From contig CBDFFW010000001.1 in the NCBI GenBank assembly GCA_965246945.1, positions 1,240,001-1,304,000 of the forward strand: a stretch of 64,000 nucleotides of DNA, written 5' to 3'. Of this stretch, positions 8,871 through 16,781 are shown in pieces. Under the pieces are notes generated by a model. That model saw only the letters and a program-made list of their open reading frames with translations, did not search any database and was not told the origin of the DNA. Each line of letters opens with the position of its first letter. The stretch's first letter is position 1. Source of the stretch: CBDFFW01 sp965246945. GTDB lineage: Bacteria; Pseudomonadota; Alphaproteobacteria; UBA11073. Position numbers and translations under genes: made by a program.

Positions 8871-9289
8871 ACCCACCTTTGATATGGCTTCACGAGGAAG
8901 TATTGCGGATGACGCATCCTGTATTTAAAATAGCGCCCATTGGCACAAAAACGATTTATGTATGGGATGATCGTTATCTCCAAACGGCGAATTACAGCTT
9001 CAAACGGCTTATTTTCATTTACGAAACGCTGTGCGAATTATCCATCGATATTATTCGAGATGATACAGTTAATATCATACAGCAAATAGCGCCATCCACG
9101 CTTTATGTGCCTGCGACGAATAACCCACTTATTGTTTCAATTATCAATGATCTGAAAATTGTGACAAATATTGAAATTGTTGAGGATGAAATGTTTGCTG
9201 TTATCAAAAAACCAAACGATCTCCGCCGCTTTTTCCCATATTGGAAAGAAGCGGAAAAAACTGCGCTGCAGCAAGATGGTGGTATATGA
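8867..9289 (+). CDS. Small partner protein, photolyase N-domain-like
   Basis: A 140-residue protein translationally coupled to the FAD-domain gene by an ATGA overlap. It starts with a beta strand followed by WLHEEVLRMTHPVF, which resembles the opening of the photolyase alpha/beta antenna domain (a strand, then charged residues and a Pro-containing helix). It continues with a KRLIFIYETLCEL helix and alternating strands, consistent with a half-size Rossmann-like fold. I infer that it supplies the domain missing from the upstream protein, giving a split photolyase with its two parts in inverted order. Function is not established. Confidence 0.62.
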   Translation: MNPPLIWLHEEVLRMTHPVFKIAPIGTKTIYVWDDRYLQTANYSFKRLIFIYETLCELSIDIIRDDTVNIIQQIAPSTLYVPATNNPLIVSIINDLKIVTNIEIVEDEMFAVIKKPNDLRRFFPYWKEAEKTALQQDGGI

Positions 9290-9327
9290 AAAAGCGCGGG
9301 GTGGATAGCCATATGAGCATCCGGTTA

Positions 9328-9404
9328 TGGCGATCCCAGCAGGGCTCGAACCTGCAACATCCTGCTTAGAAGGCAGGTGCTCTATCCAATTGAGCTATGG
9401 GACC
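9328..9404 (-). tRNA. tRNA-Arg (anticodon TCT)
   Basis: Reverse-strand cloverleaf. The acceptor stem GGTCCCA pairs with TGGGATC, allowing one G-U pair. The D arm is GCTC...GAGC, the anticodon stem is CCTGC/GCAGG with loop CTTCTAA, and the T arm GCAGG-TTCGAGC-CCTGC is perfect. The discriminator is G and CCA is encoded. Anticodon TCT reads AGA arginine codons. Confidence 0.95.
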
Positions 9405-9453
9405 TATTATTACCAAGTAACAATCTTACTGCATATTTGGTTACGTGCACAGT

Positions 9454-9482
9454 TGTGCATAGGCCAATTGAGCTATAAGACC
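9454..9482 (-). pseudogene. tRNA 5' fragment (D-arm remnant)
   Basis: Read on the reverse strand from 9482, the sequence repeats the first bases of the neighbouring tRNA-Arg (acceptor 5' strand plus TAGCTCAATTGG D arm) with a few changes, then loses similarity. No anticodon stem or T arm follows. It is a decayed tandem tRNA or the scar of a recombination at the tRNA locus. Confidence 0.6.
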
Positions 9483-9552
9483 GTTGCAATTATCTACCTT
9501 GCTTGAAAAAGATGAATAGCAGGTAAATAAAAACCGATTATAATCTATAAAA

Positions 9553-9969
9553 ATGAAGTGGCAGCAAATTTCTTTGGCTTTGTTGGCAAGTTTTTTCTTT
9601 TATATGCCGGTATTTGCCAAGGATCTGCCGGTCAACAGTCCACAAAATGTTTTAACGGCCGGACAATTGGTTAATTGGTGTGAGCAAGTGCCGTTGATGA
9701 CGGCGCGAGATCTCGGCAATACACCCAACAACATTGCCAATGCCGCGGCATGTTTGGGTTATTTACAAGGCTGGTTGGATGCGCAAATTATTATGCACAC
9801 GGCCTATGTGTTGCCGGATCATTGCCAGATTAATCACAAAGATCCCAAACTTTTAGCAGAGCTTTTTTTGAAAGCGATGGGGCGTAATGCTGCGATGCGC
9901 AACAAACCGGCTGCGGAAGCGATGAATTTCGCTTTGTTACCCGAACTTTGTCGTGTAAATTCACCTTAA
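9553..9969 (+). CDS. Exported Rap1a/Tai-like protein
   Basis: A 138-residue protein with a Sec signal peptide (hydrophobic stretch to about residue 21, FAKD after it). The mature part has the pattern of the Rap1a/Tai domain: a helix ending in a WC near residue 43, a CLGYLQGWLDA helix, a C in a DHC turn, and a closing PELC segment. In Serratia, Rap1a-type proteins are periplasmic immunity proteins to T6SS peptidoglycan amidases; most genomic members have no proven toxin partner. No cognate amidase is next to it here. The AsmA-like gene follows at 4 bases. Confidence 0.7.
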   Translation: MKWQQISLALLASFFFYMPVFAKDLPVNSPQNVLTAGQLVNWCEQVPLMTARDLGNTPNNIANAAACLGYLQGWLDAQIIMHTAYVLPDHCQINHKDPKLLAELFLKAMGRNAAMRNKPAAEAMNFALLPELCRVNSP

Positions 9970-9973
9970 TTTA

Positions 9974-10939
9974 ATGCCCAATCGCTTTATCACCCACAGC
10001 AGTAACTGGATTTTACGCATTTTCGGCGCCTTGTTGGTGGTATTGTTGCTGACCATTATCATTATTCCGTTCATTAACTGGTCAAGCTTGCGGCCGGATG
10101 TTAGCGCCACCTTATCCGAATGGCTCGGCATGCCAATTGCGATTAACGGTGATATTCAGATTGAGATTTTCCCGCGGCCGCGGTTGATTGCGCGGGATGT
10201 ATCCGTGCAGGATAAAGCAATTGATTTGCGCACCAATAAAATTGCGTTTCAGCTGGCTTGGCTGCCTATGCTGACTGGTGAATTTAGTTTGAATAGTGCG
10301 CAACTGGATGATTTTACGCTGGCTTACGAACCGCCCAATACCAAGACATTGCGCATACGCAGTAAGCGCCGGAATAACGCCCAGCCAGTGCCATCCATCG
10401 GTGAATTGGCGGAAACCACGGGTGATATTTCCGAACGTATTCGCCTGCAAACTGTGCAAATTCGCCATGGGCTATTTATTTTAGGTACGCTTGATAAACC
10501 GATTGCCCAATATAATATTGATCGCGCGGAAATATCGGCTGGTTCCTTGCGCGGGCCGTTTCATATGGATGGTAAAATATTATTAAAGAGCTACGCGCAA
10601 TGGGCCCCGCCGTTGCAGCAACTACAAGATTTTTCTTTAGATTTGGGTGTGGATGTCACGCATAGCGCGATTCCGCTGCAATTAAAATTATCATCTTGTG
10701 ATAAAGATAAACCCTGGCTGGATTTCCAAGGTGCTTGGCAATTGCGCGCGGTTACTGCCGCATATCGGGGTGCGGATTTTCTAGGCGATTTGGCTTTGCA
10801 TCCCTATAGTTTAAACTGCAGCCAAGCACCGGCCGAACACACCGATCCCAATTACGCAATCGCCTTCACCTGGCGCGATTTGGCGGCCGAGCGGATTAAT
10901 TCGAAAGCGTTATTTTCTGCTATAGCAGTTAAACATTAA
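9974..10939 (+). CDS. AsmA-like N-terminal domain protein, short
   Basis: A 321-residue protein with one N-terminal membrane anchor (about residues 13-34) and an AsmA-type beta-rich domain behind it, including the RPDVSATLSEWLGMPIAINGDIQIEIFPRPRL-region features: a conserved tripartite start in which a strand is followed by GDI and a FPRP turn. Full AsmA proteins are roughly 600 residues or longer, so this is a short form. AsmA-family proteins assist outer-membrane biogenesis and phospholipid transport across the periplasm. Four bases separate it from the Rap1a/Tai-like gene. Its stop overlaps the convergent orphan gene by 11 bases. Confidence 0.75.
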   Translation: MPNRFITHSSNWILRIFGALLVVLLLTIIIIPFINWSSLRPDVSATLSEWLGMPIAINGDIQIEIFPRPRLIARDVSVQDKAIDLRTNKIAFQLAWLPMLTGEFSLNSAQLDDFTLAYEPPNTKTLRIRSKRRNNAQPVPSIGELAETTGDISERIRLQTVQIRHGLFILGTLDKPIAQYNIDRAEISAGSLRGPFHMDGKILLKSYAQWAPPLQQLQDFSLDLGVDVTHSAIPLQLKLSSCDKDKPWLDFQGAWQLRAVTAAYRGADFLGDLALHPYSLNCSQAPAEHTDPNYAIAFTWRDLAAERINSKALFSAIAVKH

Positions 10940-11585
10940 CTAAAGACGGTTTTAAAGCTGTTTTTGCTTTAGGTGCTTTCTCTTCATTAAACCTATTAGT
11001 ATTGTTGTTAAGAGTTTCTTCACCACGAAATGCCTGCAGAGCATTTGCGAAACGTTTCAATAAACCTAGTTTTGGTTTTAATTCTTTGGGTTTGTATTCC
11101 AACCATTTTTGAAAGAAAGCAGGGTTTGCTGGTGCATTAAAAGTAAAAGTTGATGCCCAAAGTGATTTTAATTCATCTTGATTAACAGAACAATTTGCCA
11201 ATCCGGCCGAACGAATATCTGCTAAAATAGGTAACAAAATAGGGCGTGTAGTTAAAACATTTGTATTTGTTTTTTCTGCATCACCAATGATTTTTAAAAT
11301 TCCATAATCCGCTTTACTAACAAGCAATTCTAATACCTCAGTACGGGAAGATCCCCAAATTCTTTTGAAGGTTTCATCATTTACAACAAATATTGCTTTG
11401 ACCAACGGAGCGGGCAATTTTAACAATTGCTTTTCCGCATCTGGTAAATCGCCTTCTTCTAAATGCTGCAAGAAAGTTGCCAATATGTGTTGAATATGAA
11501 ATTGTTTATCAATATGTAAATTGCGCCAATGTTCTTCAAAAGTTAAACTTGGATGGTTAATTTTAGAGTGAGCATATATAGTCAT
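10929..11585 (-). CDS. AT-rich orphan protein, possible effector
   Basis: A 218-residue soluble protein without signal peptide or membrane segment. It is largely helical by eye, with charged heptad-like stretches (about residues 20-60) and a lysine-rich C-terminal tail ending SLVNV after an EEK motif. I recognise no domain. Its codons are more AT-rich than neighbouring conserved genes. It stands next to the type IVB secretion block, and the acidic patch close to a hydrophobic C-terminus is the sort of feature seen in Dot/Icm substrates, but this is weak evidence. It overlaps the AsmA-like gene by 11 bases in convergent orientation. Confidence 0.6.
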   Translation of the reverse strand: MTIYAHSKINHPSLTFEEHWRNLHIDKQFHIQHILATFLQHLEEGDLPDAEKQLLKLPAPLVKAIFVVNDETFKRIWGSSRTEVLELLVSKADYGILKIIGDAEKTNTNVLTTRPILLPILADIRSAGLANCSVNQDELKSLWASTFTFNAPANPAFFQKWLEYKPKELKPKLGLLKRFANALQAFRGEETLNNNTNRFNEEKAPKAKTALKPSLVNV

Positions 11586-11624
11586 AATTACTATATAATC
11601 TATATGTTTTTAATTATTGCAAGA

Positions 11625-12044
11625 TTAACCTTGATTTTCTTCTTTAATTAAACCAAGCCGTCTAAGTGCAGCAAAGACTTTGCTGGCGTATTTTTGACCT
11701 AGATCCGGAGTGAAGGAGTGATAGGCGGCGATGCCTTCATGCAGGCTGCCAGTTTGGCGGACGCGCTGGGCCAAAATCCAGGCCCCGACATGCACATTGA
11801 TGCAGCCATTATCGCGCACGCGCTGCATAGCGGTGTCTTTATCCACACCCCAAATTTCAGCCAATTTTGGCATCCAAATGGTATTGACCTGCATCGGGCC
11901 CAAATCTTGGCTGCCATTGGTATTGCCAACCGCCTGCCCTACTTTGCCGCCTTCCACATGTAAGATGCCCACCAATGCCGCTGGCGGCACCTGATAGGTG
12001 TGCGAGGCCAGCAACACACACATGGCCAGCATTTGCGTGGTCAT
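11625..12044 (-). CDS. Lytic transglycosylase of type IV secretion block
   Basis: A 139-residue soluble-lytic-transglycosylase (SLT) domain with catalytic Glu31 in ILHVEGG and the downstream motif LGPMQVN that shapes the active site. Such small VirB1/TrbN-like enzymes open peptidoglycan for assembly of type IV systems. The first residues are hydrophobic and may serve as an export signal. Its ATG overlaps the stop of the preceding gene (TGATG), implying translational coupling. Together with the IcmB-like ATPase upstream it supports a secretion function for the block. Confidence 0.85.
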   Translation of the reverse strand: MTTQMLAMCVLLASHTYQVPPAALVGILHVEGGKVGQAVGNTNGSQDLGPMQVNTIWMPKLAEIWGVDKDTAMQRVRDNGCINVHVGAWILAQRVRQTGSLHEGIAAYHSFTPDLGQKYASKVFAALRRLGLIKEENQG

Positions 12045-12880
12045 CAGGCAGCTTCCGGATCCATCACACTGCCTTCAGGCAGTGTGATATTTTTTACCAG
12101 CACGGTCAGCATATCCATACGCAGATCAAACTGTTCCCACACCTGGGTCATCGGCGGTTTATTATCGTACTGTTTAATATAAGCCACACGGTCATCCGGC
12201 GGCATATCCAGCAACCTGTCCATTTCTGCATAATGCGCCTCGGCGTAAATTTTACCGACTGTCTCCAGCATCGCATCGCCCAATTGCGCATGCACCACTG
12301 GCTGCAAACCGTTGGGGAAAATTTGTTGGATCAGTGCTTCCACGCGGGCGCGTAATTGTTCGGCCAATTCGGCCAATAACTCGGTTTCCGAGCGGCCAAA
12401 GGCAAAGCGCGCGATGGCAGATAACACGGGGGTCATCGCATGGATGGCTTGAATTTGGCTATCGACCGGCGGATTTTTTAAAAATGGTTGCGCCACACCG
12501 GCTTCATCACGTGCAAAATGCGCGGCTTTGGCCATAAGCGGTAATAATTCATCGGCGCGTTCCAATTGTAATGGCTGGGCAGTGGCGCGGTAATAGCTGG
12601 CGACCACATGCGCCAATGTACCGGCCAGACGCGAACGCACCCAGTCATTCATCGCGCTATCATCCACCTGCATGATGCGGGAAAATTTGCGTGCCAGACC
12701 GGTGGTGGCTTCGAGCAAGTTGCCAAATTGCTTGGTGTGATTCTCTTTGCTATGCGGCAGGCGGTCGGGATTATCCGCGCCGACCCCGCTCGTTTCCACC
12801 ACGGCGGTCAGCAGCGGTGTACTAATATCGCGCATCACATCGATAACGGCTAACACTTGGTTTTTTTGTTGTGAATTCAT
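12044..12880 (-). CDS. Unknown helical protein in type IVB secretion block
   Basis: A 278-residue protein starting at ATG 12880. It has no signal peptide or clear membrane segment. The sequence is alpha-helical by eye, with many Ala, Leu, Gln and Glu, and a conserved-looking histidine-containing middle. I do not recognise the family. It is transcribed with the IcmB-like ATPase and BrnA-like genes and is coupled to the lytic transglycosylase gene by a TGATG overlap, so it is probably a component or chaperone of the secretion system. The rest of the Dot/Icm genes are not in this window. Confidence 0.65.
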   Translation of the reverse strand: MNSQQKNQVLAVIDVMRDISTPLLTAVVETSGVGADNPDRLPHSKENHTKQFGNLLEATTGLARKFSRIMQVDDSAMNDWVRSRLAGTLAHVVASYYRATAQPLQLERADELLPLMAKAAHFARDEAGVAQPFLKNPPVDSQIQAIHAMTPVLSAIARFAFGRSETELLAELAEQLRARVEALIQQIFPNGLQPVVHAQLGDAMLETVGKIYAEAHYAEMDRLLDMPPDDRVAYIKQYDNKPPMTQVWEQFDLRMDMLTVLVKNITLPEGSVMDPEAA

Positions 12881-12939
12881 GATCAATAACGAGACTCTGT
12901 TGTAGACAACTATAACAGCATGAAAAAGCGAAAATTTTA

Positions 12940-13227
12940 TTAAACTGCCGAATTATGATCTTTTTCATTTTCCATGAAGGAACGCAACGCCATATTCATA
13001 CGTGTTTGAAAGTTCGGGCCATAAGCTTGATACCAAGTGAGCACATCGCGATCGACCAAAAAATTAAAGCGTTCTTTGGTATTTTTTTTAGAAGAAAAAC
13101 CGCGTTTATGCTGTCCATTTTTGTTGGTGTATTGCTGATCTAGCTCACAAAGCGGCAAAAAGCTTACCAACTGCGCTTCCGCAGAAGATAAATATTTTAA
13201 ATCAACATCTTGTTCCCGAAAAAACAT
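12940..13227 (-). CDS. BrnA-like ribbon-helix-helix protein
   Basis: A 95-residue protein starting at ATG 13227 behind an AAAGGG ribosome site. The C-terminal half carries the BrnA antitoxin-like pattern FLVDRDVLTWYQAYGPNFQ followed by TRMNMALRSFM, a ribbon-helix-helix DNA-binding fold. The N-terminal half is charged and unlike typical BrnA. A longer reading frame extends back to 13563, but it runs antisense through the end of the ATPase gene and is not coding. No BrnT-like RNase toxin gene is adjacent, so it may act as a stand-alone transcription regulator of the secretion block. Confidence 0.72.
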   Translation of the reverse strand: MFFREQDVDLKYLSSAEAQLVSFLPLCELDQQYTNKNGQHKRGFSSKKNTKERFNFLVDRDVLTWYQAYGPNFQTRMNMALRSFMENEKDHNSAV

Positions 13228-13289
13228 CGATCTGCCCTTTTCTATAGCCCAGCAATATGAAATCATACTGGGGCTGAGTGAGCGGTATT

Positions 13290-16200
13290 TCAAGAATTTT
13301 GACTGTTTAAGGCCAGCTGCTGAAGCGGCTCGGCCGTAATGGCGGTAATCAATTCCAGGGCGATTTCGTCGATAACCAGCGATAATGCTGCATTTTGGGT
13401 CTCCCCCGCCTCCAATTTGGCGTTTAAACGGCGCTGAATTTCGGGGCGGGCCGAGCCGCCTGGGAACCGCGTGGCCAAAACCTGCCGCCCGACCGAAGCG
13501 CCCAGCTGGTCGTAGATTCGCCGGCGCAAGGCTACATCCTCCGCCGAGGTAGAAAATGCCCATAATTCAATAGGTCCAAGGGTATTGACCAAGTGCTGCT
13601 CATACCGGCCCTCATTAGTGCCCAGGATCAAAAGGCACGGCGCACCCGATTTACGAGGGCCAGTTAACCGGTTCCGCATAATAAAACGGGCCGTATCGGA
13701 CATACCGAACCGCTCCACCGCGTCTTGGACCGCCCGATCGGAGACCGCCGCGCCCAAAATCCACACGCCAGTGGCCAAATCGACCATGTCATTATCGAAA
13801 TCGCCCAATAACTGTGACGCTAGAACGATTTGCACGCCCCATTTCCGGCCTTCCCGCACATCTCGCACAACCTGGGCGCGAACGGAGCGCGAGCGGCTGG
13901 TCCGATGAAATTCGTCGTAACATAGTCGCTTAGGCGTTTCACGGATCGATTGGAAACGCTTCATATGATAAGCGCGGTATTTTTCCGGCATATTTTTGAT
14001 GGAGTCTTCGCCAATCCACCAGCCACGCACCAATGCATGCCGCGCCAGCATATACATCAACGCCGTTTGCCGGTCCGCCATATCATCCCCTTGTGGGCAA
14101 ACTTCTTGCAAATCCAAGGCACAAACACGGGTTTCGCCGATATCAAAACGGGTTACACCCGCTAAAATCGGGAATTCCCGAATGGCGGAAGCCATCATCC
14201 GCTCAAACGCATTAATCACACTTTCCGTGGAAACCCCAATTTTGGTTTCTTCCAAGAGCGCACGAATTTGCGGACGGCGGGCCGCGGTCACCGCATCGGT
14301 TAAAATGGGCGAAGCCTGGCGCTGCGCCATGCCCGCTTCATGCGTTAGGCCGCGTTCATATAAGGCATCGACAACATCCCACCATAGGGTCTCGGGCGGA
14401 AGCTTGATGTTATATTCTTTAATTGCCTCATCTACCTCGTTCACCACTTTGGTGAGATATGGGCGCGGCTCGGCATTAACCGCCTTATCGTCCCGCCAGC
14501 GAAACATTTCATCGACCACCAAACCGGCCAGCTGCGGAATCCCATCATAAGGCGTGTCCTGCCCAGGCGGGGTTGATAGCATGGTCAGCAATTCGATAAT
14601 AAAACTGCGCTCATCCGGTAGCGGATAGCGGCAACCCAATTGCGTATCAAACGGGTTGATGGCGTATTCCGGCAGTAGCCGCATTTTATAATGCGCGGCC
14701 AAATGTTTTTTCTCAGGTGGCAATGCTTCTTTGATCAGAGAAATTAAACCCGCCGAAGAAGGCCCGATATCCACAATCGCCAAAAATGGTAAATCCACGT
14801 TGCCAGGGGCCACCACAGTGCCGAAATTTAGCGTGTTCATCAACACGGATTTACCCGCCCCTGGCTGCGCGAAAATCAAATCGAACCAGGTAGTGGTTAA
14901 GGTACTACCGGTCGCATAAGGCCAAACCCGCCCATCCAGCGTGCGGAACATCACCGAGCCTTTGGCAAATGGCGAGGAGGCCCGTTGCCAGGGCAGTAAT
15001 TTTACCACTTCATACAATGGCACCAGCGCTGCCGGTGCGGTGGACGAAGCCGAAATACCCAAAGCGGATGACAATACGCCCTGCAGCGGATCCCCGATTT
15101 GCTGGGTAACCTGGGCATAGCCCCAGCTTTCCGCAGCTTGGATAAGTACCGATGTGCGGTCTTCCAGTAATTTAATATTATCTTTGGGTGCCCAAGTGCA
15201 AAAATTTACCCGCATGCGCACAACCGGTTCGCTGCGCGACAAATTATCCAACGCTTGCAGGGAGTTTTTGATCTGTTTGTTATCGCCATTGGTAAAGGCC
15301 AGAAAACTGGCCAAAACTTTTTTCAAAGACGCAGTTTTAATTCCGCCACCTTCAATTAGAAATGAGACCCGAAACGGGATATCCATTTCCACTAGACGCG
15401 CCATTAATTGCGGAAAGGGTGAAGCGTCCAACGGCCCCAATGACATATCAATCGGCGACCAAATATATTCACCAATTTGAACAATGCTATTGGAAATTTG
15501 TTTGCCGCCCGCAATAGCCAGCTGTTCGCTTAACCGTGGCCAGAGAAAATCGCTAAAATCAGCCGGGTCGCCCTTGCGGGGTTCGCGCGGAATTACGCGG
15601 TCGCCAGGGACCAACGGTTTCCATTGATCATGATTACGGTATGGATAAATGCTGCCGCGAATGGCGCGCAACGCATCATGCACTTCCACCACTTCATTTT
15701 GAATGCCGACATCTTCCAGCGAAGATGCCATGGCCAACATGAAACTGCGGTGACGATTGCGCAAAGCGGGTAAGGCGAAATTCGGGCTTTGGGCATTGGG
15801 CGCTTTGGCCCATTTCTTTTCGTCTTTTTCTTTATAGGTCCGTTTCAATTCAGTTTCCGGCAGAATACTGGGCCGCGTCCACACCACAAAATAGATATCT
15901 TCACAGGCCAAATAACGAGCCAAATTCTTTTGGCGCTCATCGAACAAATCTTCAATTTCCAGGCCAATCGCTTTGGCAGATTGGCGGGCTGGGTATAATA
16001 ACCGCTCGAGCTCATTATAGGCGCGGTCTGGATTGCGCATAAAATAGACTTGCAAAGCGTGGCCTGGCCGGTCAAAGCGCGAGCCGATTTTTATGGCAAC
16101 CTGTTGCACCAGCCAATTATATTCGGCGTCCCCAATAATTTGGCGTGAACCATTGATTTTAATGAATGATAACAAGGAACCATCGGTTGATACTAAGGTG

Positions 16201-16298
16201 ACACGGTCATCCGCTGTTTCCAAGTTTATAAAGCTCTCAATCGGCTGCTTGAGCGACGATAAGATATAAGCCAGCGTGTTATCGACAAATGGAATCAT
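13290..16298 (-). CDS. icmB: IcmB/DotO-type ATPase of type IVB secretion system
   Basis: A 1002-residue ATPase, close to the length of Legionella IcmB (about 1009). It keeps landmarks I recall from IcmB/DotO and IncI TraU: LLPWQRA before a GSVMFRTLDG stretch, the Walker A loop GAGKS at residues 480-484, LAIVDIGPSSAGL, INPFDTQLGCRYP, and a Walker B-like YDEFHRT at 794-800. IcmB is the cytoplasmic VirB4-family motor that docks to the inner-membrane face of the Dot/Icm channel. It is followed by BrnA-like, unknown and lytic transglycosylase genes in the same orientation. Other dot/icm genes are absent from the window, so completeness of the system cannot be judged. Confidence 0.88.
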   Translation of the reverse strand: MIPFVDNTLAYILSSLKQPIESFINLETADDRVTLVSTDGSLLSFIKINGSRQIIGDAEYNWLVQQVAIKIGSRFDRPGHALQVYFMRNPDRAYNELERLLYPARQSAKAIGLEIEDLFDERQKNLARYLACEDIYFVVWTRPSILPETELKRTYKEKDEKKWAKAPNAQSPNFALPALRNRHRSFMLAMASSLEDVGIQNEVVEVHDALRAIRGSIYPYRNHDQWKPLVPGDRVIPREPRKGDPADFSDFLWPRLSEQLAIAGGKQISNSIVQIGEYIWSPIDMSLGPLDASPFPQLMARLVEMDIPFRVSFLIEGGGIKTASLKKVLASFLAFTNGDNKQIKNSLQALDNLSRSEPVVRMRVNFCTWAPKDNIKLLEDRTSVLIQAAESWGYAQVTQQIGDPLQGVLSSALGISASSTAPAALVPLYEVVKLLPWQRASSPFAKGSVMFRTLDGRVWPYATGSTLTTTWFDLIFAQPGAGKSVLMNTLNFGTVVAPGNVDLPFLAIVDIGPSSAGLISLIKEALPPEKKHLAAHYKMRLLPEYAINPFDTQLGCRYPLPDERSFIIELLTMLSTPPGQDTPYDGIPQLAGLVVDEMFRWRDDKAVNAEPRPYLTKVVNEVDEAIKEYNIKLPPETLWWDVVDALYERGLTHEAGMAQRQASPILTDAVTAARRPQIRALLEETKIGVSTESVINAFERMMASAIREFPILAGVTRFDIGETRVCALDLQEVCPQGDDMADRQTALMYMLARHALVRGWWIGEDSIKNMPEKYRAYHMKRFQSIRETPKRLCYDEFHRTSRSRSVRAQVVRDVREGRKWGVQIVLASQLLGDFDNDMVDLATGVWILGAAVSDRAVQDAVERFGMSDTARFIMRNRLTGPRKSGAPCLLILGTNEGRYEQHLVNTLGPIELWAFSTSAEDVALRRRIYDQLGASVGRQVLATRFPGGSARPEIQRRLNAKLEAGETQNAALSLVIDEIALELITAITAEPLQQLALNSQNS

Positions 16299-16418
16299 GC
16301 TTTTATTTGGCGCTTAGCCAACCGTGAATCTTTCAAAAATAGGTTAGAAGATATCGCTGGAATTAACAACCTGCAGCAAATCTCACTTATATATAAGGTA
16401 ATAATTGGTTAGCCGCGT

Positions 16419-16571
16419 TTAAACACCAATTAGCATAATGAGTAAGAACGCAAAAACAAGCACGCCAATGGTGGCCTTTTGGCTGATCCGAGTAAATGCC
16501 GTGTAACCACGCGCGCTGCGGGTTATGTAATCCGGTTCTGGCTTGGTGGCGGTTGAATGTCCCATGCCCAT
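16419..16571 (-). CDS. Small single-membrane-segment protein, COX subunit IV-like
   Basis: About 50 residues starting at one of three closely spaced ATGs (16577, 16571 or 16565). A polar, arginine-containing N-terminal part is followed by a single hydrophobic segment (ATIGVLVFAFLLIMLIGV) that ends the protein. The layout matches the bacterial aa3-type cytochrome c oxidase subunit IV family, but the match is by shape and a few residues only. No oxidase genes are near. The start position is uncertain. Confidence 0.5.
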   Translation of the reverse strand: MGMGHSTATKPEPDYITRSARGYTAFTRISQKATIGVLVFAFLLIMLIGV

Positions 16572-16618
16572 TTTCATAAAGACTTCATCAAGCAGATGCA
16601 AGCAGACAGCTTGACAAT

Positions 16619-16749
16619 AACTCACCTCATCCTGAGGAGCTTACGCAGTAAGCGTCTCAAAGGATGCTCCAGCGGAAGCTCCTGGTTAAGCATTTTGCGA
16701 AGCATCCTTCGAGATGCGCCAAGGGGTGTTCCTAAGGATGAGGTGAGTT
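16619..16749. repeat. Palindromic repeat family A, copy 1
   Basis: About 131 bases bounded by inverted copies of CTCACCTCATCCT. Internal inverted segments (AGGATGCTCC and its partner GAAGCATCCTTC) give a branched hairpin. It is one of five family A copies in the window, all starting CCTCATCCTGAG or similar and ending with its complement. It lies between the divergent small membrane gene and thiE. Confidence 0.88.
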
Positions 16750-16781
16750 GTAAAAGTTTTTAATTGCAGTTAATTTCTCTT

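Noticed and set aside
13228..13563. N-terminal extension of the BrnA-like gene (frame continuing to 13563)
   Set aside because: It is antisense-frame sequence within the end of the IcmB-like gene, with no conserved protein pattern and a better start with a ribosome site at 13227.
16619..16781. TPP riboswitch before thiE
   Set aside because: The CCTGAGGAGC text resembles part of a thi box, but it belongs to the family A palindrome and the rest of the aptamer is missing.
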